Source: Schistocephalus solidus
Lineage: Eukaryota > Platyhelminthes > Cestoda > Diphyllobothriidea > Diphyllobothriidae
Direction: 5' to 3'
DNA length: 64,000 bases
NCBI GenBank assembly: GCA_017591395.1
Contig: WEDG01002087.1
Coordinates: forward strand, 124,001-188,000
Shown here: positions 47,840 to 59,179 of the stretch, piece by piece
Layout of the letters: each line of letters starts with the position of its first letter
Numbering within the stretch: the first letter of the stretch is position 1
The notes under the pieces: generated by a model
What the model was told of the DNA's origin: nothing
Database searches by the model: none
The model's input: only the letters and a program-made list of their open reading frames with translations
Made by a program: the position numbers and the translations under genes

Positions 47840-48415
47840 ATGGAGTCACCTGTGGTGGGTACGACCTTCACCCTGATCCTTCTCCTCCTCTTGCTCATCG
47901 GACTCCCAATATGCGCTTACTTCGGGGCCAGACTTTCCACCTACGGCGCCATTTTGGCCGGCATGATCATTCTGCTACTTGAGGACTATGAACAGCGGCG
48001 GGCGAAGCAAGAATCCCAGGAGTTTGTTGAGCTCTCTCTCATTGACCGTGTAATACTACCGATAACGGCTTCCTGTGAAGCTAGCGCAACCGATGAGTCA
48101 ATGAGTACATGCAGGCAGGCTATTTTTTTTCAACAAATCCCACATTGTTCATTTCATGCGGCAGGTTGCCCAAACCTTTCTCTTACCATACCCTATTTAT
48201 CATCATTTCCAATTTTTAAAATCATCGGATATCGACCGCGAAGTGTTCGCAACGAAAAAACGGGCGATGGAAATGACAGTTTCGAGCCTGTCTACCCTCA
48301 TCAGTCAGTCATAAAACAAGTCCGGGTGAATAAGATCCAAGAGTTGAATCGGAGTCGAGTTGCCCTGCTAGCAAGCTCTGCTGGCCGTAATCGAGACTTC
48401 TCGGGGTCACGTTAG
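47840..48415 (+). CDS. Possible small two-helix membrane protein (exon or short gene)
   Basis: ATG 47840 sits in a favourable context (GAGAAGATGG) and opens a 191-codon frame. The first ~65 residues look like real protein. One hydrophobic helix (TFTLILLLLLLIGLPICAYFGA, about residues 9-30) and a second (YGAILAGMIILLL, about 35-47) are followed by a charged cytosolic-type tail (EDYEQRRAKQESQEF). After about residue 70 the composition becomes unremarkable and may be read-through into an intron, but I could not identify a convincing donor. A pyrimidine-rich acceptor-like stretch (CTCTCTCACCACATCTCTCTACAG, ending near 47686) lies upstream and could open a 5' UTR exon. I do not recognise a family. 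It may be a first coding exon, a complete small protein, or chance. Confidence 0.35.
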   Translation: MESPVVGTTFTLILLLLLLIGLPICAYFGARLSTYGAILAGMIILLLEDYEQRRAKQESQEFVELSLIDRVILPITASCEASATDESMSTCRQAIFFQQIPHCSFHAAGCPNLSLTIPYLSSFPIFKIIGYRPRSVRNEKTGDGNDSFEPVYPHQSVIKQVRVNKIQELNRSRVALLASSAGRNRDFSGSR

Positions 48416-49149
48416 CTTAGCGTTTATCGGTCTGGTCTGAATATACAGCGGGGGACGGATGTTCCTTCTGGCATCTGAGCTCTCCTTTAGAGCTCTCATT
48501 AGCTGCCGCAAATTAGGGGGCAATAAATACTTATTGCTGAGTGGTTATTGTCTTCCCTTTTTCCGCCAATAGCCAGTCACTTTCCACACTAAGAAAAGTA
48601 CGACGTGAAATTTTAACCCACAACAATTGGTCGTTTTGCCGCAAGTAAAACAGCAACAATGAGCTTTCTGAGCACCAGAATCTCAGCGTTGAAGTTCGAT
48701 GGGGTTTGGATCTAAAGTACAAATCGATAGTGCGTTTCGGTTCACAGCAAGTAGACTAGACTCAACTGCGAAGGCAGCTTCTAGGCTGCTTGTTTATACA
48801 TCGCATTTGGCGGGCAACAGTCGTAGTGGCGATCATTAAAGGCTTCAAGGTCAAAAGTAAGTCAGAAGTACGGGGACCTTGGTAAGTTTACAAGGTACAA
48901 TATTTTGAAAGATAATTACTGTTGTTCTAGATAAATGATTGAATTTTTATCTATGCAGATACAATCGTTATTTTTGAGTGAGTCCTTTGGATGACCGGCG
49001 AGAAGGAGATACACCTATGGAAAAAATCTGAATGCGGCCCTGTTTATTTTGCTAGGGCGCATTGTCTATGCATCTAACGCAGTTAACAGCAATGCACAGT
49101 GGTACAAACATGTCCCATACAGTTAGTGAATCAGAAAACAACACATATG

Positions 49150-49189
<40 letters not shown>
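49150..49189. repeat. (TA)n microsatellite at the edge of a family A array
   Basis: About 40 bp of TA, directly followed by the family A tail terminus ATAGTGTGGGG. Confidence 0.95.
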
Positions 49190-49190
<1 letters not shown>

Positions 49191-49192
<2 letters not shown>

Positions 49193-49489
49193 AGTGTGGG
49201 GCTCACCGATCTGCTTAAGGAACATGTATGTTCCGTTGTGCCCTGGAGCTCAGCCTAGAGCCCTCGCAGGCGGTCGCATAGCGACGTGTAGCATATGATG
49301 GAATGGAACCGACAAAGACAAGGGAGACCGGAATGGCCATTTCTGGCTTATTAGCCGTCATCAGCCAGTCATACCCAATCCCAAGTGTGGCACACCTGGA
49401 TTCGAACCCGCGACCTTTGGTATTTGAGTCGAACGCTCTACCATTGAGCCACGGGCTCGTTTTTGTCGGTTGTGATCGGGAATATGATG
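49191..49489 (-). mobile_element. Family A SINE, tandem unit (299 bp), 49-kb subtype
   Basis: From ATAGTGTGGGGCTCACCG to the next identical start at 49490. The minus-strand head has GAGCCCGTGGCTCAATGG and a perfect B box, GGTTCGAATCC. Hammerhead block at 49326-49370. Confidence 0.85.
49326..49370 (-). ncRNA. Hammerhead motif, family A
   Basis: Core boxes CUGAUGA and GAAA intact. Stem I GACUGG/CCGGUC keeps pairing through a G-U, and stem III AUGGCCAU is intact. Confidence 0.65.
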
Positions 49490-49757
49490 ATAGTGTGGGG
49501 CTCACCGATCTGCTTAAGGAACATGTATGTTCCGTTGTGCCCTGGAGCTCAGACTAGAGCCCTCGCAGGCGGTCGCATAGCGACGTGTAGCATATGATGG
49601 AATGGAACCAACAAAGATAAGGAAGACCGGAATTACCATTTCTGGCTTATTAGCCGTCATCAGCCAGTCATACCCAATCCCAAGTGTGGCACACCTGGGA
49701 TTCGAACCCGCGACCTTTGGTATTTGAGTCAAACGCTCTACTATTGAGTCACGGGCT
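49490..49757 (-). mobile_element. Family A SINE, second tandem unit, cut at its head
   Basis: Nearly identical to the preceding unit; ends at TGAGTCACGGGC, where an inverted copy begins. Hammerhead block at 49625-49669 with one change in stem III. Confidence 0.85.
49625..49669 (-). ncRNA. Hammerhead motif, family A
   Basis: Core boxes intact; stem I GACUGG/CCGGUC. The stem III region is changed (AUGGUAAU), leaving A15.1-U16.1. Confidence 0.55.
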
Positions 49758-49905
49758 TATATGTGCTACACGTCGCTATGCGACCGCCTGCGAGGGCTCT
49801 AGTCTGAGCTCCAGGGCACAACGGAACATACATGTTCCTTAAGCAGATCGGTGAGCCCCACACTATCAGCATATTCTGATCACAACCGACAAAACAACGA
49901 GCCCG

Positions 49906-49959
49906 TGGCTCAATGGTAGAGCGTTTGACTCAAATACCAAAGGTCGCGGGTTCGAATCC
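49906..49959 (+). promoter_or_regulatory. Type 2 pol III internal promoter (A and B boxes) of family A
   Basis: TGGCTCAATGG at 49906-49916 fits the A-box consensus, and GGTTCGAATCC at 49949-49959 fits the B-box consensus exactly, at normal tRNA spacing. The same boxes occur on the minus strand in the tandem units at 49.2-49.75 kb, so several copies could be transcription starts. Confidence 0.75.
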
Positions 49960-49986
49960 CAGGTGTGCCACACTGGGATTGGGTAT

Positions 49987-50033
49987 GACTGGCTGATGAC
50001 GGCTAATAAAGCCAGAAATGGCCATTCCATGTC
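49987..50033 (+). ncRNA. Hammerhead motif, family A, with two small insertions
   Basis: GACUGG-CUGAUGA and GAAAUGGCCAUU are intact. One extra A is in loop II and one extra U in the distal stem I strand (CCAUGUC). Confidence 0.5.
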
Positions 50034-50146
50034 TCCATTATATCTATATAGATATCCATTACATATATATATATATTAGGGGAATTATATCATGAGGCAT
50101 TAATCGAAATGCTTACAGGTGGTTTGGGTACGAAAGAATTACTTTG

Positions 50147-50519
50147 TAAGTATGCCTTGTATGGCCGCCTAATCAGGACACGGGAATAGGAAACGCCTGC
50201 AATGCATGTAGCTTTGTGCCAAATCCCGGCGAGGGTTATGGTTAAGTTTAAGATTAGGTTTAAGGTCAGACTTAGCGTTAGGGTCAGGATTACGGTAAGG
50301 GTTAAGGTTTGGGTTCGTGTTAACTGTAGGGTTTAGGTTAAGGTTAGGTCTGGGGTTCAGATTAAGGTTTAAGTTCAGTTTTATTTTCAGGTTAGTATTA
50401 TGGTTAAGCCACTGGAATTCTGCCTACTTCGAAATGCATTGCAAGGCTACCTATGCTAAGTGGTCGGGGCGTTCATATTCCCATGTGCTGATTAGGCGGC
50501 CATTCAAGTCATACTTACC
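50147..50519 (+). mobile_element. Family G TIR element (MITE-like), best copy
   Basis: Terminal inverted repeats of about 50 bp: 50147-50199 (GTAAGTATG...ATGGCCGCCTAATCAGG, then CGGGAATAGGAAACGCC) and 50466-50519 read in reverse complement with few differences. The interior is a run of degenerate GGTTAGG/GGTTAAG words (50225-50405). No ORF that I trust. A non-autonomous DNA element is the simplest reading. Confidence 0.75.
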
Positions 50520-53263
50520 GATTACTTAGTGAGGGTTGCAACATTGTTAGCATGCTACATAATTTTGATATGATTCAGTAATACCTGAGTTGCCTCTTTG
50601 AGTGAACATCTATCCAACAGCCTGCAAAAATTGCACACGCTTGACTGCTTGAGTAGCATACATTACTTGCCTTGCTTTCAGGTGCCCTTATTAATCGAAG
50701 CATATTTTTAGGAAATAATGCATCAAACTACAATTTTGCAACTTATTCTCTAATACCACGTCGTTTTAAGTTTTATACTCTACAACAGTATCTTTCAGTA
50801 GAAAATTGTGTTTGTCTTTTCAAATAGCACCGTATCCATCAGTTCAGTAATGTTTCATCTGAATTACACACCGTGTTCCATATCGACTGTAAAATTTTAT
50901 GGACCGTCTCTGGCACAGTAATAATATTAAGGAATTATGATTTCCCTGAATAAAAATTTTATAGTTCAGAAACCCGAAATACTAACGAAACGGCAGGTCG
51001 GGTCCAACAATATTCGGAAATTATGCGAACGGAAGATATTTCATTCTTTGCACGGGAACTTACCAGAGGATGAACTATTTTACCAAACGACTGCATTTAA
51101 GGATATTTTGAAATTGGTTTCGACAAAATATGGTTCGATATGTTAGGGTATCAGTAGCCAATAGAGCAAAATTCTTATTATTTAAGTAGTAATTTCTTAG
51201 CAAGTGTGAACTTTGCATGCGGCCGGAGGGACCTGAATGATCAAGCTAACTTGGGATTATGGTGCGTGCTACTCAAAACTACCTAAGTCCTCCATTCTAG
51301 CCGCGATATCGTTTTAGGCCTATAATCGACCGTAGTCACTAAGACTGTCCACATCACAACCAATTTAAAGCATTTTTCTCGATCTGAAGTTAACTAGGAT
51401 CCACCGAGTTAAACTGTATGACCGTCCATTTGCCGTTCAAACAATTTAATCTTCTCTAACGCCCCTGTCCACCATTGCTTGCAATCCCATCAATAGTTTT
51501 TTTGACAAACTCAGACCTGGGAGTGGGAGGAGAGAGAGAGAGAGAGAGAGAGTGACACCGACCAAGGGGAATTCAGCCTTTCGAAAAACCCGCGCATTCC
51601 TCACTGTATTAAACCTGACGTGCTCGAATCTTTCACGAATCGCTACTAATCGTGGATAGTAGTGTTGCCAACTTGCGTATAAATCGGTCCTCATCGTGCG
51701 CAGAGTGCAGTGACTAGACTCCTAAGATTCAGGCCGGTATTACTTCTTCTCACTGTGCCCATTATGATGTTTCCACTAATTTTAGCTCCGAGTCATCCCA
51801 TAGTGTAGCCTGGTACATTTTGAGCGGGGAGCAAGTCGCGTACGGCAAGCGTAGACGGACTGTATTGACCTGTCAGAACCTGCGCCGGCGCGAAGATGCT
51901 GCCGCCTTCATATTTTTTGCCACTGGAGGCAGGGGCGGGGATGAGGGAGGCGATAGGGTGGTAGACGCTGCGAAAATCTACCATACCTATAAATTTATAT
52001 ACGCGCAAGTCAACCGTGTTGCGCCTACGCACTTGGGTACGATCTGAACGTCTCTGACTGTCTGGCTGTCATACTTTTGACTCCTGGAAACATAATAACT
52101 GAACCAGTCTGGTGACAGTCACATTCTGGACATCTGAGTTCTCATTTTACGAAATGGTTCTCTATCTGTTCTCTTGCTCTCGCTCTATGAAGGTAATGCA
52201 AAATTATACTGTTGGAAAATTCAGTTTGAAACCAAGCCGCCAGTTGACAGAACGGGATATAATTTACTGAGGCTGTTTCCAGTGCAAATTGACTAGCGTT
52301 CTTTGGCGTCCTTGGAAGTATTTCAGGCCTGAAAATTGGAGCTAGCACCTGTGCTGTCAGTATGGTGTACCGTTTTACCTCAATATATTTACTGCTAGCT
52401 GTATGTCGCTCCAAGTTATGGATTAATCTCTGAGGAAATTAAACAGCTGAGACTTTCTTATGTTATATACTGTACAATGGTGTTATAGGACCGGCTCTAG
52501 GTAATAACAAGGCCCGAAATTGTTTTGTAATGAGCATGGAGTCGTCCCTCGGCCATTAGAAGTGAGGGTCTAGACAGCAGACTCGATCGTGTCTCCGCCT
52601 TCGCGACGTTACCTCTATTCCCTTTTAAACTGGGATGGCACGATTCGGACAGAGAATGGGATGAGATACAGTCCATTTCCGTATTGGAGCGGTACTTTTT
52701 CCCAGGCCCATGGTCAACCTTCATCAGCTTACGTAATTCAGTAGTATTCTCAAGTTTCTGCTGCCACCGCGTTTGCGGAACCTAAAATCCTGCGCACAAC
52801 TGAATGCCTGTGCCTTGGCCATATGCGCATGCTCGTGCCTGTCTGTCTCACCCTTACAAGCCCGAGCCTTACACGGGCGCAGATACCTGTCTGTCTTTCC
52901 TGTTCCGCAGGCGGCTCCTGACGGCAGTCCATGTCACGAGTCTGTCCGCGCGCGTCTTACCCCGTAATTCGGCGCACGCATTCACACACCCACGCTGAAC
53001 ACACCAATGATTATCAAACTTTGGAAATGCGCGCTACTGAGGCAGGCGCGATGCGCCAGATTCCATGTGCGTGCGTGCGTCTGTGAAACCGGCAGCTGTG
53101 CCTGCAATCATTTCTTGCATTATTGCAAGCTTGCGCTGAATTGTGTTGCCCCCTCTCCCCCCGGCGTTATTCATTTACGTCCACCTAACCTGTGCTAACT
53201 AGTGCTTGCAGGACCCCATTTTATCCCCCCCTATCAACTCCCCTTTATTTCTTCCTTGTGCAG
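50520..53263. other. Upstream of the MuiA-like gene; no supported gene
   Basis: Contains the family F fragment at 51815 and short GA and GC-rich patches. The GC and CpG content rises from 52740 to 53160, which may mark the promoter side of the MuiA-like gene, but no TATA or initiator is decisive. Confidence 0.35.
51815..52030 (+). mobile_element. Family F retroposon, degenerate fragment
   Basis: A GGGGATGAGGGAGGCGATAG block is followed by GGTAGACGCTGCGAAAATCTACC and TATACGCGCAAGTCAACCGT, the same order as GTGCGGTAGCTGCAGCGCAAG and CACGCGCAAGTCACCGT in full copies. Confidence 0.45.
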
Positions 53264-53686
53264 TCTCAGTGGATCTCTACAACCTCAACCGGCAACAGCC
53301 GCTGTAATCAGCCGAACCTCAAATTCCACCAAAATGGAAGACCAACAACAAGGTTTCGACCAGGCTGTGCCCCAAGGTCATATGAGCACTCCAAATGCTG
53401 CACTAAATGGTGAGCACCATTTTGCTCATCACCGGCCTCCCATTCCGAACAGAGGCGACGAGCAGGATACCCTTGGACGCAAAGAGCGTAGTCGCAACAG
53501 TGGGCCAGCAGGCATCGCCCAGGTGCGGCAGACGCTGGCGCTGCCCGATCTGCAGTTGAACCATGTGACGGTGTTCACAGATCGAGCGGAACTCTGTCGC
53601 AGCATCACGCCTGTCTTCAAGGCAGGTGAGATTGTGGAAATGCTCTTCGAGAATATTTCATCTGCCCTGGATAAGGATTCTATTCG
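53264..53686 (+). CDS. DUF4140/DUF4139 (MuiA, F37C4.5-like) protein, first coding exon
   Basis: The exon follows a good acceptor (pyrimidine-rich tract ending TTGTGCAG at 53256-53263) and ends at a consensus donor, CG|GTGAGT, at 53687. I take ATG 53334 as the start: its context is ACCAAAATGG and the reading frame upstream has no better methionine, so 53264-53333 would be 5' UTR. The acceptor in front of the UTR could be cis or spliced-leader trans-splicing. The first ~75 residues (MEDQQQGFDQ...) are polar and low complexity. They are followed by LNHVTVFTDRAELCRS, a beta-strand-rich stretch, and FENISSALDKDSIR. This is the pattern of the N-terminal DUF4140 domain of the mucoidy-inhibitor MuiA family (VTVYPDRA...V, then LP-SLD-DSVRV). 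The exon ends after two bases of the last Arg codon and joins exactly in frame to 60967. The cellular role of the family in animals is not established. Confidence 0.85.
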
Positions 53687-54943
53687 GTGAGTGTTCATAG
53701 TACCATTTGGTTTTTTCTAAGAAAATGGTAAACAGCGCCTTTAGCAGCCCTAACCGCTCCCATCAGGTGACACTGTAATCAGCGTTTACCGTCTTTCGTA
53801 AGATCAAAAAAGCTACACTACCTTCATCTAAAAGAAATCCGGTTTTCATCCTTCAATTAACGGCTGTCTCCAATTTCAAATACTACGGTTCAAAGGCTTT
53901 GGCAGACCCTGCAGCTCGCACACACGGACGCATTCTTCGCGTTAACACCTACGTCCCCCTCCCTCTTGATACTCCCTCGTTCTAATTCAATTATTAGCTT
54001 GTTGGTTCAGAACAAGTAGGCTCGCAAAAACAGACAAACAGGTGCGCACGTGCGCAATCGTATTTACACCAAAGGATGCGCGAGTCGTAGTCATAGCTCT
54101 CAACAGAGTTGTCTACCTGCATCGCAGCTGTTGATTCATTCTATGCGCAGTTGGCAACCACTACTACCACCACCAGCGATGAGTTTGCTCCCATCTGAGT
54201 CCTCGTCTCCACTCGAAATCTGTGCTCACACGTGTGTGTTTCGATGTGCCTGTGTGTGTGTGTGTGCAAAAACAAGCCTAGAAGTTGTACCTGTTGATTT
54301 TCGGTCGCTCCTTTGCACGCACAAGTTCACCTCCTGTCGATCGCATTTCCAACCAGTGCAGTTCACATGCAGACCAAAGTATGCTCGTTCTGTGCCCCGA
54401 ACTTATGTTTGTTAATACACTTGCGTAAGTAGGGTGTGCATGGAACAGTAGGCTTGTTACACGATTCACCACTGTACTGCCGTCCTTACCGAAGCACTCG
54501 AAGACGCAGGTGTGTGTGTGTACGTGTGTGGGTACTTAAAATCTGATCTCGTCTAGGGGCTTACCTAATTGCAAGTGGATGTGGTCCTGGAAATGAGGCG
54601 AATGCAATGTCTGACGCTGCTGCGGCTTCTGCTACTAACCCACCGCACTGAGGCACGCACGCGTCGCTCTCCCAGCTACAGTCCCTTGACTGAAAAGTTC
54701 ACACAGAAAAGACCTTGTAGGTGAGGGTTTACTAGTAAATCAGAAGACTCTTTGTCAGCATAGGCTCCAGAAGTGGAAATAAATTCCTCTCAAGATGTAC
54801 CCAGAATGGGCGCCGTATGGAAAGTCCAAACCACGTCAACAGTTTCTGTCGGATGTTCTCGCCACAGTAACCAAATGAAGTTACCTTGCATAACTGCAGT
54901 CGTCATCACATTTTATTCCGCAGCCCCCCCCCCACCCCGACAG

Positions 54944-55200
54944 TTCGACCGTCGATTACGACGAGGACCACCGTATACTTCAGGGAAGGGTGGTGCAGGG
55001 ACGGCGACTTGTGCGTGATTTAGTTTAAAGTGATAGTAGACTTGCGCTTCATCGACCGCACTCTCTCCTTCTCCCCCACCTGAGCCCGGTGTCATGACAG
55101 AGTCGGAGATGGGAGAGGGCGCAGGTGGCTGGCGGGGCCGGAGCCGCCCCTGGGCGTACCACCACACCTGGCCCGGATCCCATGGAGTGGGAGTATTTAC
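54944..55200 (-). mobile_element. Family F / LINE 3' unit, partial
   Basis: Begins GACAGTTCGACCGTCG and continues through TTTAGTTTAAAGTGATAGTAG and the CTCCCCCACCTGAGCCCGG block to GGATCCCATGGAGTGGGAG. The far end resembles the LINE 3' unit (GGATCCGAGCCAGGTG) rather than the CCCGTTTAGGGGG terminus, so this copy is of the LINE-linked subtype. Confidence 0.7.
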
Positions 55201-55289
55201 AACGATTTAATGGGAAAATTTGATCGGCATTCCATAATAAGGTGGTGAGGCCTAAATTCAATTAAGCATAAATATTCCTGTGTCCAATA

Positions 55290-55480
55290 CTAACCCAAAA
55301 CCTCACCCGTAACCCTAATCTTAACTCTTACCCAATCATTCACTCGAACCTTACTTTAGCGCCAACCTTACCCTTCTTTCCCCGGATTTTAGCGCAAATC
55401 CGCCTGAATTCCAGGCTATTCCTAGTTCCGTATCCTGCCCGAGGGGGGAGGTGAGCGGAAAGAAGGGGGCCACAAGCAAT
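55290..55480 (-). mobile_element. Family G half copy
   Basis: CTAACCC/CCTTACC-type degenerate words run from 55290 to 55375 and are followed by TTCCTAGTTCCGTATCCTG, the family G end. The second end is not found. Confidence 0.5.
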
Positions 55481-55892
55481 CCCTACTGAAAACTTTCTGA
55501 TGATTGGCTCTTTTAAAAACAAAACAGGCATATACTGAGACGGCCATTTGTTGGTTCATTCCTATCCACGCATATCTTCTGGTCTTCCATGAATTTTGGA
55601 TCAAGGACTTGTGTTAGGAAGCTGATATTTACCGCCCGCGAAATAGGGCAATCTTGAATTGCCCTATTTACTGTAGGCAATATCACGAGAAATAAGGTTT
55701 GGACTGGCCGCTGCTTTTATCACATCCTCCATACACGTGATCGGCTGAACTTAAAGCAACCGTCTGGAAGCCGTACATTCGCTGACTGAACGCAAAACCA
55801 GTCTTAGAGGCAATCTAAATATGTTGGTTTTATCGCTCCTGCTACGGCTGCCATGACAACCGCTTGCCGCGTCATTAAATTACCTGCTGACA

Positions 55893-56255
55893 CGGCAGTT
55901 CGACCGTCGATTTCGACGAGGTCCACCGTACGCTCCACACCAGGTGGTGCAGGGACGGTGACTTGCGCGTGAATTAGTTTTAAGTGATAGTAGCCTTGCG
56001 CTGCAGCTACCGCACTCTCTCCTCCTCCCCACCTGAGCCCGGTGTCAAGACAGAGTCAAAAAGACCGGAGGCGGGAGAGGACGCAGGTGGTTGGCGCGGC
56101 CGGGTCCCCTAAGTCCGAGCCGCCCCTAGGCGCGCCACCACACCTCCATGTTCGGCATTTGTTATGGGAGCGCAACCCGAATAACGCATGCCGTGCCCTG
56201 ATGTGGCCCCCGTGTTGGTCCAACGCATCTACCACGTGGCCCGTTTAGGGGGCAA
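55893..56255 (-). mobile_element. Family F retroposon, complete, with 11-bp target-site duplication
   Basis: About 363 bp with the same termini (CGGCAGTTCGACCGTCG ... CCCGTTTAGGGGGCA). ACCTGCTGACA is duplicated at 55882-55892 and 56256-56266. It lies in the intron of the MuiA-like gene. Confidence 0.85.
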
Positions 56256-56404
56256 ACCTGCTGACAGCAACACTCCACTTTCCTAAGATAATCGCCGGGA
56301 TTCTGGACATCGAGGAAAACTGCCAGTTAGATGCAGGCATTAGCGCTAGTCTGTTCATGTCTTTCATTTTTTCCTTGTTCAGCTGACGTTAGGTCTTCAA
56401 CGAA

Positions 56405-56550
56405 CTGGCGTTCCACTCACATCCATCGCACTGAGGCTGGTGAACCAGTGCCTGCGGCCCGTCTCCACTGCCTTCACTGCTCCCGCTCCTTTACACACAC
56501 CGCATGGGCCTGGTAGGACATATGCACCTCCACGAAAACCTGTGGTAAAC
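56405..56550 (+). pseudogene. Second zinc-finger LINE ORF 3' fragment
   Basis: The DNA encodes HIHRTEAGEPVPA and LHCLHCSRSFTHT-like pieces in two frames, ending in the same Gly-Arg-rich block and stop as the 44012 copy. It is truncated on the left at about 56405 and frameshifted near the last finger. It lies in the intron of the MuiA-like gene and is followed by the same downstream repeat units as the 43-kb copy. Confidence 0.7.
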
Positions 56551-56639
56551 CACTGGAGACTAAGCCACATCAGCGCACACTACCTTCACCAATGCATAGA
56601 CAACACCCTCACTATCATCATGTACCTGAGAATATCACG

Positions 56640-57130
56640 CTTTCCTAGCAACCGTGGCTTGGAAGGCTGCCAATCTGACGCTTACACCAGACCACGCCGT
56701 GCTGTGTGTGTTGAGTGGCTGACCAGTGGACTGGGATTCAGACGGCGATGGCTCCTCCATATCCCCTGATTTAGTGAATCCTGGTGTGTGCGTTATGGGG
56801 GCAATGTCGTGCTGTGGCGCGCGAAGACGGGTACGCCGACCCGTCAGCCAATGCGCCCACTCCCACATCAGACAACTCACTGGCTCAGACGGTTGTCTGA
56901 TCGTGAGGGTGGGGGAGAGTGTGAGGTCGAAGGCTCAGTGCATTTTCTTCACTATAAACAATCTGACCAGCTTGAAATTATTTCGGTGCGCTAAAAGCCG
57001 TGGTTTGGAAGGTTGCTAACTGACGGGATAACTCGGATCGCGTGGTCAGCACAATGTGTGTTTTTTTTTGTGTGTAGTGGCTGACTGGCGGACTGAGAGT
57101 CAGGCTGCAATGGTTCCTTCTTAATCTGGC
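56640..57130 (+). repeat. Zinc-finger LINE 3' region, second copy (one and a half units)
   Basis: The same units as at 44.1-45.1 kb follow the zinc-finger fragment ending at 56550: ACCGTGGCTTGGAAGGCTGCC at 56651, and CACTATAAACAATCTGACC followed by AAAGCCGTGG near 56951-57002. The second unit fades out after about 57130. Confidence 0.6.
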
Positions 57131-58734
57131 CTTCACGTGCAAGAAGGTCCATGGACAGAATGTGCCGGTATGGACGTGCAGAAGAAAGGGTTGTCAGTCT
57201 GTTCGACCAGTAAGAAAGGGGAAGGAACACTTCAATTTGAAAGGACGACCACTGTAATCTGAATCTCCGTTAATTTGGATCTAGTTTATCTCTAAAGCAA
57301 CAGAATGTCACTGGACGAAGTGCCAAACTTATTGGGAGATTCCAAAATACGGTAGTTGGCTAGTTCGATTACCGTCGAGAAGTCTGCTCCGAAAGGGCAT
57401 TTGTCATTAGGCGAGGCAAGCTGACTGGAGCACCGGAAAACCCAATACAAATCGACGAGGCCGAATTTTCAGGGCACCGTAAGTACAATTATGACCGTCT
57501 TTTAGATGAAGATGCACCTGACGAAGAAAACGATGGTCATCCAAGGCAAAATTATCGTTTCTTTGGACTGTGTCAGGGGGGTTGATGTTAGGTACTTCTA
57601 AATACAAACGAGAGATGCAGTGACGTTGATCTCTATAATTAAACGCGAAGTAGTAGGCTCAGCAGTACATTCTGACGAATGAACAGCTTATCGGCAAGTT
57701 AATCAGACTGGGTTGCAATCACAAATCCGTCCAGTACGCCCAGCAAATAGAGAGGAGTGGGTTAGGTAGCAAGATTACGATTTTTAAGAAAAATCGCTGA
57801 GTTCCGCAACATTTATTTCAGAGCCACTTGGATGAAAACTGCTGGAGTGTTTTGAAAAGAGATGAAGATCAATTCGTAGCAGTCCTACGTGTTATTAAAT
57901 AGTAATTGTTTCTTACTCGTTATTAAATTCGGAATTCATTTTCGCAATATATTCAGCATATTTCAAACCTGATTCTGATTCTTCACCAGTCCCTATTAGG
58001 GTAGGAATCGAGCGGTAGTAGAACAGCAACTGTAGGACTCACGCTGTAGTAGCGCCACTCTATCTACACTCTATCTCCACTCTACTACTGGATTTTTCGT
58101 CACCACCAGCACCTGCTACTAGCATCGTGTTCTTATTTGTTTGCTCGACCCATATGCTGCCAACAGACGATCGTTTCGTACAGATGAGGTACTGAGACCA
58201 AAGACCCACTGTCATGACAAGAAATGTTTGGAAAGCTTTATCGGCTCCGGTGTAGATTCGGGCAAATTAACTACTTCGGAGGAACTGGAAATTTGTTCTG
58301 TTCGCCAATGGCTGAACACGCGGCAGCAGTGCAAAGAAAAGACTCCAGCTCTCAAGTCGCAGCTAATCGGACAGGACCCGGTCACCACGCATTCAAGTTC
58401 GACGAGGCGGAAGATCTTGCGAGAGATGACTGTCGCCTAATCTGCGAACTGCTTGTGTCATTATTCACTGGCTTCCAGTCGATTAACTAGCGAATGACCT
58501 CTATACCTTTCCATATTTGTTGCTGACACTTGGTCTGGACAGAGTGAATAGCCACGCGGGGAGCGTGTAGGTTAGCATTTTTCCACCGCCAGTGTTAGTG
58601 AGCCAGATGAACGAGTAATAATCATAATGAGTAATAATAATAATGTAACATGAGTTATGAACATTCGGCTGATACTTACTCGAATGCCGGCGATCAAGGA
58701 ATTATCGCACCAAAGAAAACCGTCTTATGAATGG

Positions 58735-58920
58735 GAAGCCTTAATCTTGATAGGCATGCGGAAGTATGGCGACTGTGTCCTATAAATACCGTGACCCCTC
58801 ATGCATTAAAACCCCGTAAATGATTCTCTCTTGGATGATGAGCTCGAGCCCAAAACGGAAACTTCGAGTAAATAAGGTTCATATTCCAGTGATCACATCT
58901 ACTTCTTCTGTACTGAGGTG
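58735..58920 (+). repeat. Family C element, degenerate
   Basis: CTATAAATACCGTGACCCC (centre), GGATGATGAGCTCGAGCCC, GGAAACTTCGAGTAAATAAGG, and CCAGTGATCACATCTACTTC in family C order. Lies in the intron of the MuiA-like gene. Confidence 0.5.
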
Positions 58921-59179
58921 GCTTGTCGGACCACTGGAGCAATTTGAGACGTGCCTCCTAGCGACCGTCTAATGACAACAATCCGGTTACGTAACTCCAT
59001 CCTAGGACTGCAGTCCCCGCAGCTTAATTAGCCGAACGCCCGCATGCAATCTGAGGCAAGATAATTGCTCACAGAGGCCCGCCCGCAGTAACCTGCCGCC
59101 ACAACTCTCCGTCCAATGAAGACAGCTTTCCGGGCACGCCACTATCAATCGTCGTTATAATAACAATAATAATATAAGC

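Larger units (their letters stand above)
49758..50036 (+). mobile_element. Family A SINE, inverted copy (tail-linker-head-body)
   Basis: Reads GTGCTACACGTCGCTATGCG...CACACTATCAGC, then head GAGCCCGTGGCTCAATGG at 49899, A box at 49906-49916, B box at 49949-49959, then the body. It is the reverse complement of about 49316-49600 across the unit boundary. Confidence 0.85.

Noticed and set aside
49899..49965. A genuine tRNA gene
   Set aside because: A and B boxes are perfect, but the unit is repeated with a conserved non-tRNA body and tail and no proper acceptor pairing; it is the head of a SINE.
50220..50410. Interstitial telomere
   Set aside because: The GGTTAG-like words are the interior of a TIR element present at several loci.
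58141..58440. 99-codon plus-strand frame with coding-like composition
   Set aside because: No ATG at the frame start, no domain, no matching acceptor and donor; it lies inside the intron of the MuiA-like gene. Possible but unsupported.
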